This document shows positions 41,801-56,800 of a DNA stretch of 64,000 nt, piece after piece. The DNA is from Rhabdornis inornatus (lineage: Eukaryota; Chordata; Aves; Passeriformes; Rhabdornithidae). The notes under the pieces are model-generated. The model saw nothing but the letters and a program-made list of their open reading frames with translations, ran no database searches and was not told the origin of the DNA. The first letter of the stretch is position 1. Every line of letters begins with the position of its first letter. Location: the NCBI GenBank assembly GCA_013397075.1, contig VWZS01003954.1, forward strand, positions 496,001-560,000, written 5' to 3'. The position numbers and the translations under genes were made by a program.

Positions 41801-44800
41801 ACTTATTTCAGGATAAAATTACTTGCAAACCAGTAATTTTCAGTAATTTTTTATTATAGATTAAGCATGACTTGGTCTGGTTTTCACTCACCAGGTAAGG
41901 GCATACTTGTGACCCAATACCAAACGTAAGCTCACACTGCTTGTTGACATCATATATTGACCCAGGTAGCTGAGAGGAAAGATCGTATGCTCCTCCACTA
42001 GGTTTGTCTAGGAGGCATTCACCATAACCAGTACTGTTGTAAAACAGGAACAAAATGTGAATAAAACACTCAATTCATTGGGAACCTTCTCACTACTCAC
42101 AGAATACTTACACATGCATATCTCAGTGGAGTTATGGGTTTGCATGCCTACTTGCCTATGTAATGACTTTAATTGAATTAATGAATAATAAAATGTACCA
42201 GGTCACTTGATTTTCCTTTTTTGTATTTTGCATTTAGATCCACCAAACAAAATTAAGTGGGGGTTTTTCTCACTTTTCAAAAAAAGGAAAAAAAACTGGT
42301 ACTACCTAAATCATACCCATCCCTTATTTTTAACATAAAAACTTCAGAAAATAAAGGGTGCTCATTCTAAGCTACTAAAATAATCCTAAAGGTATTATCA
42401 ATAAACAATACCACTACATTAAAAAAAAAACACCTTCTAAGCTTTGCATGTTCAGTGCAACTTTAATGAAGTCATAATTCACCAAAAAAGTTAAACACAT
42501 GTATTTTTCTGGATGACCAAGGCCCCACAAGCCAGTGGTTAAACCAAAGAAAAGTGCAAAAACTATATTTAAGCAATACCTTTAAAATACTTCTCAGAAA
42601 TAAATTAAATTGCTAAGGGAAAAAAAAAACAAACAAAAAAAAAACCCCACTCCAAACCATAGCATTATATTGACACTCACTCAAGAAATTCAGTGATATA
42701 TTTTTGACTGCATTTTGACCAGGTCCATGGACTTGTATGATAATTTAAAGTTGGAGCCATCACATGATATTGATGTTTAATTCCAGCTTCTTTACATTTA
42801 AAACTATCATCATGAGGCACATTAAACCTAAAAAGCAAAACAGATAAACTCCAAAACAAATTCAGCAATAATTAACTGAAACTCTCTTTGCTGTAAATGC
42901 AATAAATTTTATTGTAAATGCAGCAAATGCTTGAGTTTTGAGTTTGAAAATGCCTTAAAATTTAATGGGACTCACATAATACATCTATCTGACCTTTTGG
43001 CAATACGTATCTTTAAAATGCCTTACATAATTATCCCCTTATCCAAATGCTCCTAGTTATATAGTGGTGGGTACAGGAACAATTTTACAATTAACATAAT
43101 TTTTTAGCTTACCAGAAAAATTCCAGTGTTTTAGGAGTGTGCCACTTTAAAGGAACAACCCATCTCCTCAGCTGAATATACAGGCAATGGCTGGTCTGTC
43201 CACAACATGCAAAACCCCAATACTCACATCATAACTCTTACTACTCAGTAACAAAAACTGCAGAGCACATCAATATCATACTTAATGCAACTAACACACC
43301 ATCTTATTTTATTGCCTCAGTTCAAGTACCAAGACAAATAGCATGTGTCTAAGCGGACTTGCAGGCACATGAAAACGAACAAGCTAGCTACTGAGCTCTG
43401 TAACCTACAGAACGTTACCTACACTGTGGCATGCTCATGGAGCTAGAGTATAGCACCTTTCTGCCATCACTGATGAGGTATGCTTCATAAAATAAAATGC
43501 TGTCATCTCCTCTTATTTTTCAGTGTAAAGTATTTCTCTGTGTTACTCTACTGTATTCTGAAAGGATCAAACACAAGGAAGAATATTTCTGTGTTATATT
43601 AACAGTTGTCTTTTCTTAAAGGTAAATTCCTAACAGGGCTAGAATACACTTAGACTTAAGAGGACTATGTTGCAGTACCTAGCATATGTCCCAGTGTCCC
43701 AATCAGTTCATATGACAAAAGGACAGAATTCATCTCTTTGGACAGCTTTTTCTAAAATTCAGGATACCAACCAAGTAATAAAATTCACAATTTCTTTACC
43801 TGGCTTACAGCAAGGGGCAAAAAAAATGACTCTTCTAAAAGGACATATCAGACTGCACCCTCCTAGAAATGCAAAGCCCACTGCTGAAAATTGCTCATAT
43901 TTAAAAGGAAATTTAAAAAACCCAAAAACATTACCTGCCAGGAAATAGGTACTTACACATGTCCAAGCTCATGTGCTATAGTAAAAGCTGCACTCAATCC
44001 ATTTTCTTCACTTACAGAACAACTGCGTAGTGGGTCGCACATTGTACCTAGCTCTGCTAAACCTGCAAAATCGAATCCTTATATAAAAGCTTAAGAGAAT
44101 GAATTTTCACGTATTGCCATCTATTACAATGAATGCTTATGGCACTCAAGTTGAAAGTCATGCCTCAAGTACGCAGCAAATTTACACAAAAAGAACAACC
44201 ACCTGGCACCAAAGTACATGCCAAGAATAGCAATAAGCAATGTGAAACCATTAATTTTGTCTGTGGGCCTTGAATTTTCTATCTATTTTCAGACTTATTG
44301 CTAGCAGATTTTTCTCCTCACACTGATATTCTCATATATAAAATCATACTGATGAAAAGAGTAACTCACCAAGCGTATCACACTTCTCTCTAGCTCTGCA
44401 GATATCTTCCCTTGAAAGAAAATATTTATATCAAATCACTACAGCATATAAAAGAATATTTTTAAATCATTTCACTGTTGCTATACTAGTTGCAGCAACT
44501 GCAAATCTGATTCTCAATTTTTAATGCTACAGGCCATTCAAACAATTTGTATTCTAGTGAAAGAAGTAATTTAAATTCACCAGACTAAGCCCACAGTCCT
44601 GCTTTTTATCTAGCAACCAAAGAATAAAAATTTATTACGTTTTTTCTCTACAATGCAGAAGATAGATCAAGTATGAAATGATGCTGACAAACATGCAGAT
44701 TGCAGTATACTTGAAACTTGGAACACTGGGGGAAAAAATTAGTGGAAAAGAAGAGTGTAAAAGAGACTATTATAAAGAATGACCATCAGAACCCCCACTG

Positions 44801-47800
44801 AGGTGACTGGTGTACAGGAAGAAAACATACTAATATTTATACTCTTTCCATTTTACGCTTTTGATAGTTCTGATTACATCAGGGCTGCCAGGAGCTGTCT
44901 GTCACTGCATCCTTCAGCTGACTCTATTATGTACAACACTCCTCCCTTATCACACGTATGTACTATAGCTAAAGATTGAATTTCCTTGCTACACTTTCAG
45001 ATATAATTAATTTCTATCATCTTTAATGGAAGGATCATTAGATGCTTATCTATCAACATATCAATGTCAGAGTAATTGCTCACATATTGATAATCAGTGT
45101 TTTGGAAGGGCAAGATAGTGTTATTCACTTATCTATGAACAATGTCAGTGGAATGGTTGAAAGATTATATTGTAAAAACAAAACTGAAGCATTTGTCTCA
45201 CCTATCTGAGTAATTGTGGCTATTTTAGATACTGTACCTGGTGATGAGAACAGCAGTATCATGATGAGAAGGGTGAGTATCATCCAAAGTATTTTGTGCT
45301 TGCTGCCATAAGCAAAAATTACGAAGAGTGGTAGCTGCATTAAAAGTGATAGCTGGTCCTTCCTAATCAAGAAATGGCCAAAAACATCAAATAAGGGCTT
45401 TAATATTCATGCACTTGCACTTACTGCACTGTGATTTGTGCTGCTAATCTGCAAAGTAATGACTTGCGCATGGAAAGAAAGCAGGATCGCACATAAGAAT
45501 TCCCTCAGCAGATCTGTTTGAAGGGTCAGATCTGATTTTAGCTACAAGTCATCAGTCATAAGAACCCATTATTCTAAACAATGTATGTGAACGTTTACCA
45601 TGCGTTAAATATTAGAGAAATATAGGGGCATTTATAATAAATAAATACTAAATCCATGAATTTGAAAAAGCAAGTACTTCTTACAATCTTAAAATATTAC
45701 AGCTGTTAGGGCTGAAAGCCTTCCATCAAAACCCTCTATAAAAACTGCCATTTTCCTGCCATGTTTCCATGAGCATAACCACACCTCAGGTAGTTCTGCC
45801 GTAAGCTCTCATATACTACATGATTTATGTCAGTATAGGTCAACTTGATATGCTAATAGAGATACAGGAAAATTGAGGCATTAAACACAGGCCCTGAAGT
45901 CAACCTTGCATTGGACATATTGTTTCCTAATTTAAATCAAAATTACATAGTTTAAGAAAATATTTAATATTTAAACTAAAAAAATTTAAACTTTATAATT
46001 ACAATGCAAATTCATGCATTTTGTTTCTTATATAAGAATATTATAATAGATACCTTCTAAATATTTCTTTTTCTTACCTGTTCATTGTGAATTACAATTA
46101 ATTTGACAATAACTATATTTATAAGATTTCCAATAGTTGCATCTTTATAGATTGCTGCAACCTAAAGAGAAAAAAGGATTAAACTCACTTGGTAAACTAT
46201 CTCTTTTAATGAAACAAATTACCAGAGAAAACCAAGCCACTACACAACAGGTATCTCATGCATCCAACTGTACCTTCTACCCAAGGACGTAGTGACAAAA
46301 AAAAGGTTTTCTCAGTTTTTAATACCCGAACAGCTTCAATTCTGTATTCATTTCCGAACAGACAGACACTATGTTGAGATGCTAATGTAAAAAGTACACT
46401 TATTAAACAGTTTATTTATAAAATATCAAAGAAAGGAAAAAAGTAATGTTATTGTGACTGTGAAGCATAAGCTGCTTTATATGGATGATTTGTAGAAGCA
46501 ATACCTGAAATATTAGTTTCAAAAAGCAATTTTGAACAAATAAGTTTTTACCTTGCTTTTAATGGAAGCTGGACTGAGTTGTAAAACTGTATTGAAAATA
46601 CATAACACATACAAAGGCATCTTTTCGCATTCGTAAAATTTGTATTTGTATACCCAATGGGCATTTTTATACACACTCTTGCAAACAGATAGTAAAAATC
46701 ATTAGTCAATTCCATACAATAAAGTGAACTACTTTGAAAGTTATTTTTCTTAAAAGCAGTAAAAAAGTTTATACATTCCAAGTAACAGCTTCAGATATCA
46801 CACCCATGTGAATTCTGGCTTAAAGCAGTAGTCAAATGACAGCCTTATATAAACAAGAGTTGTCACCAAACACAGTACTGCCTTTCCTCCCTTCAAGCTT
46901 GTGCTGAGGCTGCAAAAGTGATCAAGGAACTGATCCAGCTGCAAAATGATTTTTTTAAATCACGTTATATTGGTCAATATGCTCTCATTTCTGGTGCAGT
47001 CTCCAACGCAAGTGCTGATACAGGGAAAGCAGAAGAAGAACAGACCTATTTCAGAAGTCTTTTGAGCCACCTGAATTGGCTCTAATTGCTTGTGAAACCA
47101 CAGCCTTGCAGTATAAAAATTCTATTTACCTGAGGTCAAGTAATACTGCTAAAACCTAGAACTGATAGAGCACTGGCTCCCAACTCATGCCCCACCTTTC
47201 TCTAAACTGGAGAGAACACAATATGCAGCACTGTCCTTCATTCCTTTATTGACAAACAAGCTGGAAGTAGAGGATTCAGTAAGAGTAGGGGAGGAGACAG
47301 AGCTTCAGAACTCATGTGGAGAACACATTTCAGAGCAGTACAGCTATTGTTTGCTTCTTTCCATATGGACTCCTTTCTTGGTTACTAACCAGCAAGTATC
47401 CAATTATTCTTAGGTGGGAATGAGAAACATCTCTCAAATACTCGCTGAAGTGCTGAATCCACTGGGCATGGACAAACCCAGAAGCCTTTACAAAAAGTAT
47501 CTCAAATGCTCAAGCACAATTTAGGCAGAACTTGAGTGGAATAAACTACCATTTTTCTAATATCAAAATTACCACAATCAAGCTCAAAATTTGTTCTTAT
47601 ACTTTGAGACTCACTTCAATAAACTTAGAAAGGATATTGCTGGGTATTTACCCTCCTCATAGTCAAAGCATATTCCTGTAGGAACTGCTGTCTCACAATA
47701 ACACAATTATCACATCCATCTCAACTCACGGAACTAATAGGAAGCAAATTCCATCAATGGTCAATTAAGAAGGAGAAGGGATGAACTGTTCTGTATACAC

Positions 47801-50800
47801 GACTATCTAGAAATATGTATTTAAGCATATATTTTCATACAAGACAGGAAGAGCAGCTATTTCACTTATTCATCCCTTCACTATGGAAGGAGACAAGATG
47901 TCTAATTTTCAAATGTATGAGGCTAAGGCAGATTAATTCTAGCCCACCTCTTTCAAGTTATATTTCTCTTCAGCAAAGAAGAAACAGAATATGGGTTCAT
48001 ATGGCATTCCAAAATCGTATCAGAGAAGAATCTGAAATAAGATCTGTGAGGCTCTTTGGCTCATTCCAAAGATTGGAAGACACTTGTTCCAAGGATTGAT
48101 TCTAATACCATTTAAGCTGATACAAGAGGCACTTACAACTGAGAATTTGTTACAGCATAAACCTACACAAGATGATTACATATGTATAGCATTAACACAG
48201 ACTTCTTTCTCTGGACATGGTTGTTGTGGTTGGCCTTGTAGACCTTCATGAGATTCACCCCGGCCCACTCCTCAAACCTCTCAAGGTCACTCTGGACGGC
48301 ATCTCTTCCCTCAAGCAACTCAACTGAATCACTGAACTTGGTGTCATCTGAAAACCTGATGAGAGTGCACACAATTACACTGCCAGAGACATTGATGAAG
48401 ATATTAAAAAGTGTTGGTTCCAGTATGGACCCTTGAGGGACACCACTCATTACTGATTTCTGTTTGGATGTTCAGCCATTGATGATAACTCTTTGGAATG
48501 GCCATCCAGTCAATTCCTTATCCATCTAACAGTCCATGCATCAAATCCGTATCTTTCCAATTACTGGCCAAACTGTAATGGAGGGCTGTATCAAAGGCTT
48601 TACAGATGACCAGTAGTCTAAGGCTATATATATCAGGTAGAATAGGCAAAGGGACTGAGAACTGAATGGGAGAGTTAACTAGGTTCAGGTAACACCAAAT
48701 AATGCCCAAGTGCCTAAACTTTCAGAGTGACTTTCAGCCTTCAGTGCAAAATTAGCCTTAAGTTTCTCAAATGCCTCCTCTGCTATAGTAGAGATAATTT
48801 CTGCTCCTGGGTGACTAGAATGATCAAGGCAAGAATTTGAGGCTGGAGCCTTCTTGTAACTAAAACTTAGCAGTTCTTGCTCATGCTTGCAGTAGTACTT
48901 ATACCGTAGTTGATGGATATATACATTAATATACATTAATAGTCCTTGAAAAATTATTTTACTGCTGTGCAAGTGCTTTCTGTCAAGATTATCCTGCTAA
49001 CAAAATCTGGGAACATAGACGAGGCAAAGAAACCAACACAAAACAGAGTCAAGAGGCCTCCTCCCTGCCTGTTGGCCCAATGTAGATTTAAAATATTTGA
49101 GCAAAAGTGAATCTTCAAAACACAAAATGAGCTACTCACACCTTAGAGCAGATGCATTAGACTGAGTAAGTATATTTGAGAAAAAAAATTTCATTGCATG
49201 CCTGAAGACAATCTGTTGCAGGACTTTCAACAGTGTATCTATGGACCATATGAATTATGTACTGGTTATCTCTCTGGAGAATAGCTGAGGACTGAAGCAA
49301 TGTCAGGTAGATGCCAGAGGTCAGCAGCTCCTGCCAAAATCTTAAACGTACCTGTTTCCATTATGAGAGAAAGTAAGTTCATGCTAAATGTAAAATAACA
49401 CTGCTCTCATTAAACCTATGTTTCAGTCAAACTATGGATCCTTTGCCTCATGAGCACTTTCATGACCTCTAAACATTTAGTTATTACCACTGCTTTCAAA
49501 AGATCAAGGAGCAAGACTGTATGCTGATAACAAGATGCACTTACCAGCAAACTTCAGTATAAATTCTCAGCATGGTTGAACACATGTGAAGAGAAAAATC
49601 CTAAAAACTGATAACCACAAATCAAACTTGAAGATTTACCTAAGGAACTAGTCAAACTAAAATAATCCACTGAGACTTGAAATGATATAATGATGCAGGG
49701 AACTATCAGAGATCTGGAATATAAGATTCTCATTTTTAGTGAAAAACATTAAGAGGTACTCCCTGCTCCTGTATTCTAAGGATACCCCTCTCAGTCATCT
49801 CTTACTGGAAGCATTCATGAAAAAAGATGATGAAAAGGGATAGGAATTTAATAGAATACACCATTTCTTTACAATTTCCAGATCTACTTGCTTTACAGTG
49901 ATCAAAATACAGGCTTCAGAGAAGTAGGAGGTAATAGCCAAGAAAAAGTGAATTTAGTTTCAAGAGATTTTTCAAACTCTTAAAACCAGCCTCCGCACCA
50001 GAGTACAGCAACAAAGAATGAGGAAAAAAATATATATAGATGAAACTAGTTACACTTTAGTGGAAGGATCACAGCTTTTATTTTCATGAAATTTTGAAAT
50101 GCTAAGTCAGACAGCCATGGCTGCCAATTGACTGGCAGCAACTTGGTTACAAAGTTTAGTTTCTCTAGACAACTCTGTTGCAACAGTCCAGGAAAGAGAC
50201 TGTGAATAGCGGCAAAATCCCCCATTTACAAAAGGTGCTAATAAACAAGCAAGTACACCTAGAGGCTGGAAGATAAATGAACGATAAATCCAAATACAAT
50301 TGGATATATCTTGTTCAGCTCTTTTTTCCCTTCCTTTTTTCCCCCCTAAACATTGTATCACAAGACCTCTTTTTCTTTCCTCTTGTCTGTTACACACAAC
50401 CATGGTACCAAGAAAATACAAACATTCACACCCCCTGAAAGAAACACTTTCAGGGTGTCACTTCATAGCTTGTATGTCTTTTGCAGGCTCCAAAATCTCT
50501 TATGTATCATTGTAGTGCTGAAAGCACGTAAGATACCCAGGATCTGGGAGATTTCTCCTTCACCTTTTCCAGTGTCATACTGATTCCTTCATATATTTCA
50601 TAAGACCCGAAAACCGTCTGAAGTCATGAGATATATGAGCAGTTACCGCTTCAGTGAAAGAGCGGTGTTATTTCTGTTGGTGCTACTCCTATTCTGTTGT
50701 ATGCATATTTCTGTACAAAACCAGTGGATCCTAATGGCAGCAAAGACTTCTCATGCAAATTTGCACAAGTATACCTACACCTCAGACTTACCATTTTTTT

Positions 50801-53800
50801 CCCCTAAGTTTTAGGCCACCTACTGCCCCCTCACCCAAGTCCTGTTCAATCTACTATCCCCTGAGTTAACCAAGCAGAAGTTCCACATGTCACCTACTGG
50901 AGTGCTTTAGTGGAGGCATAAGGAAAGAATACATCCCTTTTAAAGGCTGAAATGCCTTTTGTGTCTGCTTTGGCTAGGGTAGAACTAATTGTCTCCACAG
51001 TAGCTGGTATGGGGCTATGTTTTAAATTTGTGCTGACCACAGGGTTGAAATCATAGAGATGTTTTTGTTATTGCTGAACAGGGCTTACACAGAACCAAGG
51101 TCTTCACTGCATTTCATACTGCCAGACTGGGGGTGATAGGGGGGTTGGGAGGAGAAAAAACCTGGACAGGTGACCCAAACTGACCACAGAGAGATTCCAG
51201 ACCATGTGACACCATGCTCAGTACTGGGTGGAAGAGGAGGAAGAGGGGGATGTTCGGAGTGACAGCATTTGTGTTCCCCAGTAACCATTACATGTGATGC
51301 AGCCCTGCTCTCCGGGAGATGGCTGAACACCTGTCTGCCCATAGGACGCACTAAATTAATTCCTTGCTTTCCCTATTAAACTATTTTTATCTCAACCCAT
51401 GAGTCTCTTTTACCCGTCTGATTTTCTCCCTCATCTTGGTGATGTGGCAGTGAGCAAGTGGCTGTGTGGGGCTTAGTTGCCAGCTGGGGATACCCCATCA
51501 GGAATGCCTGTGTTCTGTCTTACCTCTAAGCTGTAACTGAGATAGGTATAAAGATATCCCTTTAATATTGCAATAACTCAGAAGATGGTAACAATCATGA
51601 TCATCACCATCTACAACTCTTCAATGAAAATATGTACCACAGTTATAATCAGATCATATCAGACGCCATCATGTACAGCACAATGTCAATGCATCCTTCC
51701 TTCCAGAATCTAAAAGAAACTACCTTAAAAGATCATTTCACAAGACACAGCCATAGACAGGCTTCTCTAGCTGTTAGAATCTATTTAGAGTAACACATGA
51801 GTGTTGCTTGGCAACATGTCCCCTTATTCTTTGTTCCCATTCTTATTACATGACATGGGTCCCAGTCAGTTTAAAGCAAGGTCTTAGTCACAAATGAACA
51901 GTACCAAGACTTCACCTTAGGAACACTCTTGAACAATTACTACTGAAAAGTCATAAAGACGAGTCTAAACACTGAATATCTAATCAAGAACAACCACCAC
52001 CCAGACAAAAATAGTAGTAAATAGTACTAACAGCAGTGAAATGTAAAGACAGGCAAGTATGCGCCTGCCTACATACTGCAAAATATAATCACTTAGGTAG
52101 GAAAAGACCTTAAAATCAAAGTTCAATCAAACACTGCCAAACCCACTATGAAAACCTACCCCTAAGCACCACATCTGCACATCTTTTACTTACCTCCAGG
52201 GATGGTGACTTCTCTGCTTCCCAGGGCAGCCTGTTACAATGCTTCATGACCCTCTCCACAACACAATTTTTTTCTAAACCTTCCTGGTACAGTTTGAAAC
52301 CATTTTCTGTGGTCCTTCACTTGTTACTTGGGAGACAAAACTGACCCCCAGCTCACTAAAATCTCCTGACAGGTAGTTGTATACAGTGGTAAGGCTCCCC
52401 TGAGCCTACTCTTTTCCAGGTTAAACACCCCCAGCTTCTTCATCCATTCCTCATATAACTTGTGCTCCAGACCCCTCATTAGCCTTGTTGTCTTTCTCTG
52501 GCCATGTTCCAGCACCTCAATGTCTTGGAGTGAAGGGCCCAAAACTGGATACAGCATCCAAGGTGCAGTCTCACCAGTGCTGAGTACAAGGGAACAATCA
52601 CTGCCCTGGTCCTGCTAGCCACATTATTTCTCATATAAGACAGGATGCCCTTGGCCTTCTTGGCTACCTGGGCACACTAATACCTCTGTATTAGTTGGTG
52701 GACCTCAAGATGTAGTGAGGTATCATTTATGACATTTAATACACAGACACCCTGGAGTTGCAATACAAGGACAGTCACAATTAAAATAGTAGGTTTTATA
52801 CCCCTACAGATACCCATACGTCAAGATAAGTAAGAAGGACAGCTCAGAGAATTTATATGAATGATAATTTGAAAATAATTATTTCCAGCTATGTATATTC
52901 TTTGGTGCATAAACAAATATCCACTTTCATTTTAACCATGCCAAATGCACAAGATCTTGGGGTTTTATATACACAGAAGAAACATAACAAGGTATATTCT
53001 CGGCTTACGCCAAGAAAAATATGCCTTGCGCTGGCTTTCTAGATTTTACTGGTTGAGACATAAAAAGCACTGAACATTCCTGTAGCTTTAATACTAATAC
53101 AATGATCTGAATGAGAAAGGGGCAAAATAGACTAGTGAGGTTCTAAGGAACAGATACAAGAAACAATATATTCACCGTTAAATTTTGAATGTAATTATAT
53201 TCATTGCCTTTCAGATGGTAGTCATACAAATTAAATTATTAACCTACAAACTATTTAGGTCTACTGCCTATTTTTAAATTATGACTGTAGGCAAAATCAG
53301 TAATGCCAAATATTCTTAAAGGCCAGGATGCATCTATGTTTTCCCAGTGTCTTCTGGAAAGATGAACTGTTAACTATTGTATAGCATGGACTGCAAAGAA
53401 AATACAAATTTTAAATTCACCCCATATATATTAAGATAAAATAATTTTTCTGGTTTTAATGACAGGGCACATTGGTGCACACAGTCTTTCCATATAGAAA
53501 ATACTTCATGATCAATATTGACAATGACAATGGAAGAAAAAAAGGATAAACAAGACCCTAACTAGAAAAATCTTTTGCTGTTAAGACCTACTACTCACTA
53601 CCTTCCATTTTAGTCGTCAGTAAAAGACGGTAGACGTAAAACTTTAGTAAAGTTTTTGTCTTAAGGAAAATCAGAAGCACCAGCATTTAACATCACATTA
53701 CAATAGTATTGTTTTGCCATGATACAGCACTACCTTATGGTTTCACAGTCTCACTGCAAGTTAAATTGATCTAAATTGATATTGTCTCAATCCTCTCCTT

Positions 53801-56800
53801 GAACGCATGGCAGCCCCCCTCCCATGCTCTACTTTAGCATTCACATGACTAGGCAGTCAGCCAAGTTCACAATCTGAGATGGCCATCATAGCCTACCACA
53901 GGTGGTTTTACACGTCATGATTTCTTTTCAGAAAGGCAAGATTATAAAGTTTTTGCTGCAAGCAGACTAAGAACAGACCTAGTAGTCCGTTTATTACCAA
54001 ACAAATTATATAAGCAGTACAGTACTTAAAAGGATGTCAATAATCAGGTTCTTGATTCAGAAAATGAGGACAGTACCTCAAAGGTTTCATGGAATCAAAT
54101 TTCATGTGGTTTTGAATTTTATAGTAAACTCCAGTGTCTTAATGAATTATTTCAGTTGCTAAGATCAAGCCTTCATGTTTGGGGCTTTGAACTTTCAGAA
54201 CATAGTCTAAGATTAAGTCCTCCAGTTACTAAATCTATTAAGGCAGTGCCTACTGCCTGCTCTGCTGATACAATTCTTGGAGGAACAAGAGGAAACAGTG
54301 CAAGTTAAGCAATTACAGTATTCTTATAGTTTTATTTATTGTTTCACATTAAATAATGTCACTCTTTGTGCTGAAATACAATAGTTTTTCACTAAATCCT
54401 AGGGCAAAGGTACTCCTTCTATCTTGAAGTACATATTTCATTCAGAATGAGAAAGTATTTCCAAGATGTAATGTAAGTAATGTAAATATTCATATTGCCA
54501 ACATTTATGCAGTTTTAAAGAAATGAGAAAATGCATTTCAGTTCCAGTTCAATGGGATTACTTGCATGCTGAGAGCTAAGCCTTTCCAGGTTGAATTGGA
54601 TGAGTGACAAGACACTTAAAACCCTAAAAATATTTAGCAGTATATTTCAGTTCTTATTTTCCACTCATAAAACAGCAGTAAGTTTACTTTGGTGGCTTTG
54701 TTGATGCTAAAAAAAATAGCCTCAAAGAAAACAAAAGAAAAACAGGCCAGAATTTCAAAGGCTCCTCTGGGAGCTAGATGTCTAAGTTTCATTAAAATTT
54801 AATGCGATTTATATGCTTAAAGTTTTAAGGTTTCTTTAAAATCCAAGCCAGAACTAAGTAACCTTAAAAGTTTCAGAATTATTACAAGAGTAAAGTATAA
54901 TGCTTGATTCACTTAAAATGCCAGCAACCTGACAATTTCCCATAAGAAAAGTTGCTTGACCAGACACAACTACCAGTAAAATTTATTAAAAAATACAGAT
55001 TCAGAGCTATCTGTATAACGGCAGTAAGGATAAAATTTAGAAGTTTCATTTCTTTCCTTTATAGGCAATCAAATAAGGCTAAAAATGCTTCTATTTCAAA
55101 CACTATGAGGCTGTGGGTCAAGAAATGACCCACCAGCATACTGATAAATTCTAATGCAGATTGCATAGCAAAGAATGGTAGTCATTCGTTTTCCTATCCT
55201 TCACATTTTTTTACTAGTTTACTGAAAAACTTTTCACAATACCATTTAACATCTGTCTGCTGTAATTAATCTGTATTTTTCACTCTCTGAAGCTTAAGCA
55301 CTCTTCTAAAGCAACAAAAAAAATCAGGAAATGGGTCCCATCATTTCACCTACACATCCTACTCTGCATTAAACTGAAGAGATCCATAATCTTAAATTTT
55401 GACCCAACTTTAATTTATGTTTATGTAATCTCTTTTTATTATACAGAATTTGATCAAACCAGAAGACAAGAAAGTTGCAGAAAAGAAAACAACAGAACAG
55501 AAATAATTAAAATTTCTAATTCTTAAGAACTTACTTACTATTGACATCAATGTTAGCACATAGTGCTGTAAATTCTGCCCGTGGTGACGAACCATTTTGG
55601 TGTCAGCTGTGACCATCACTTCTACATATCTTGGATAGGAAAGAAAACGTTTTTTCCTGGAATGTGGATTGCCACCATCCTCTTTGGAGAGGTTATTTAA
55701 AGCATACTGTAAACTGAGAGACTTCTGTAAAATGCTGCTGTCTTCATTTAAACTGCTGAAGGTTGGATGTAATAAAGTGCTCTTCTTCAACTCTTTCTCT
55801 GTAAAGTAAAAAAAATACTTACTTTTGAATGCAGTTGTTAAATAGTAAAAAGGCTGCCCAAAATAGAAAACCTTATATTTATGATCTTATTTCCAAGTGA
55901 AACTGTGCAAAAATAAAAAACAAAAAAACAACAAAATCACAGAAGACTATAATAAGAACATCAAAATAGATGCCTTGTATATTTTTATATAGTTCTATCA
56001 TAAATGGATTATTTGTTACAAATTAGTTAAGAGACAGCAATATTACACAGTTCCTAGAAAGCAGTATAATCCAAACAGGAAGGCCGGAAGGAGATAAGCA
56101 CTACAGCTTAATCGGTACAACAAAGGACACAAGTCAGTTAAACAAAACAGATTTTTATACAGAAACTTTTTGGCACATGCAGAACAAATAAAAACAAGAT
56201 ATGTCCAACTCCTAAATTCAAGTCCCTACTGACTTTAAAATTTACATAACATTATATTTAAATAAATATGGAGTTTAACTTCATAAGCAAGTACACATCA
56301 AAAACCTCAAGTGACCTCTCTGAGTTTTGTAAACATTCTTTATGTAGAATCAGGCTCTAAAGGAAATATACAATCTACTCAGATATCTCCAAACTGTTCT
56401 TCTAATTACACTGTATAGTCCAGCCATCAGAGGCTTCTGATGCCTGATACAGAAAAACCAGTGCCTTTACCAGAGTCATCTTAGCTCACATAAAAAATCC
56501 TTAATGAAGGAGCATATCTGAATTCTCACTGCTCTCTAGAACTTAAGCAGCTAACTGGACACTCCAGCTCCTTCAGAAGAAACCTCCACTCTCTTTCTGG
56601 AAACTAGATTTCCCTCTTAAAAAGTAGAAGCCAAAGGATATGTCTCCTAATCATTTTATTCTAATGACTTAGTGACTACAGCACTGACCAAAGAATTCAG
56701 AGATCACACTTCTGTCACTCTCAGCTTGAGAGGATTTAAATCTACACATTCCATTATGCAAGGGAAGAGCCATCATGTGTAAACTTTAAGCTACTTTTGA

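Larger units (their letters stand above)
42828..46077. other. ADAMTS20 short introns of the catalytic region
   Basis: Introns of 1,129, 307, 827 and 715 nt flank the exons listed; nothing else recognised in them. Confidence 0.75.
46162..55538. other. ADAMTS20 largest intron in view, 9.4 kb
   Basis: It contains the CR1 reverse-transcriptase fragment (48.2 kb), the ERVL-type LTR copy 3 (51 kb) and the CR1 3' end (52.1 kb). The remainder is AT-rich without a recognised feature. Confidence 0.8.

Noticed and set aside
46850..47100. Segment with GCTGAGGCTGCAAAAGTGAT as a possible transposon
   Set aside because: Suggestive wording only; I could not match it to a family or find terminal repeats.
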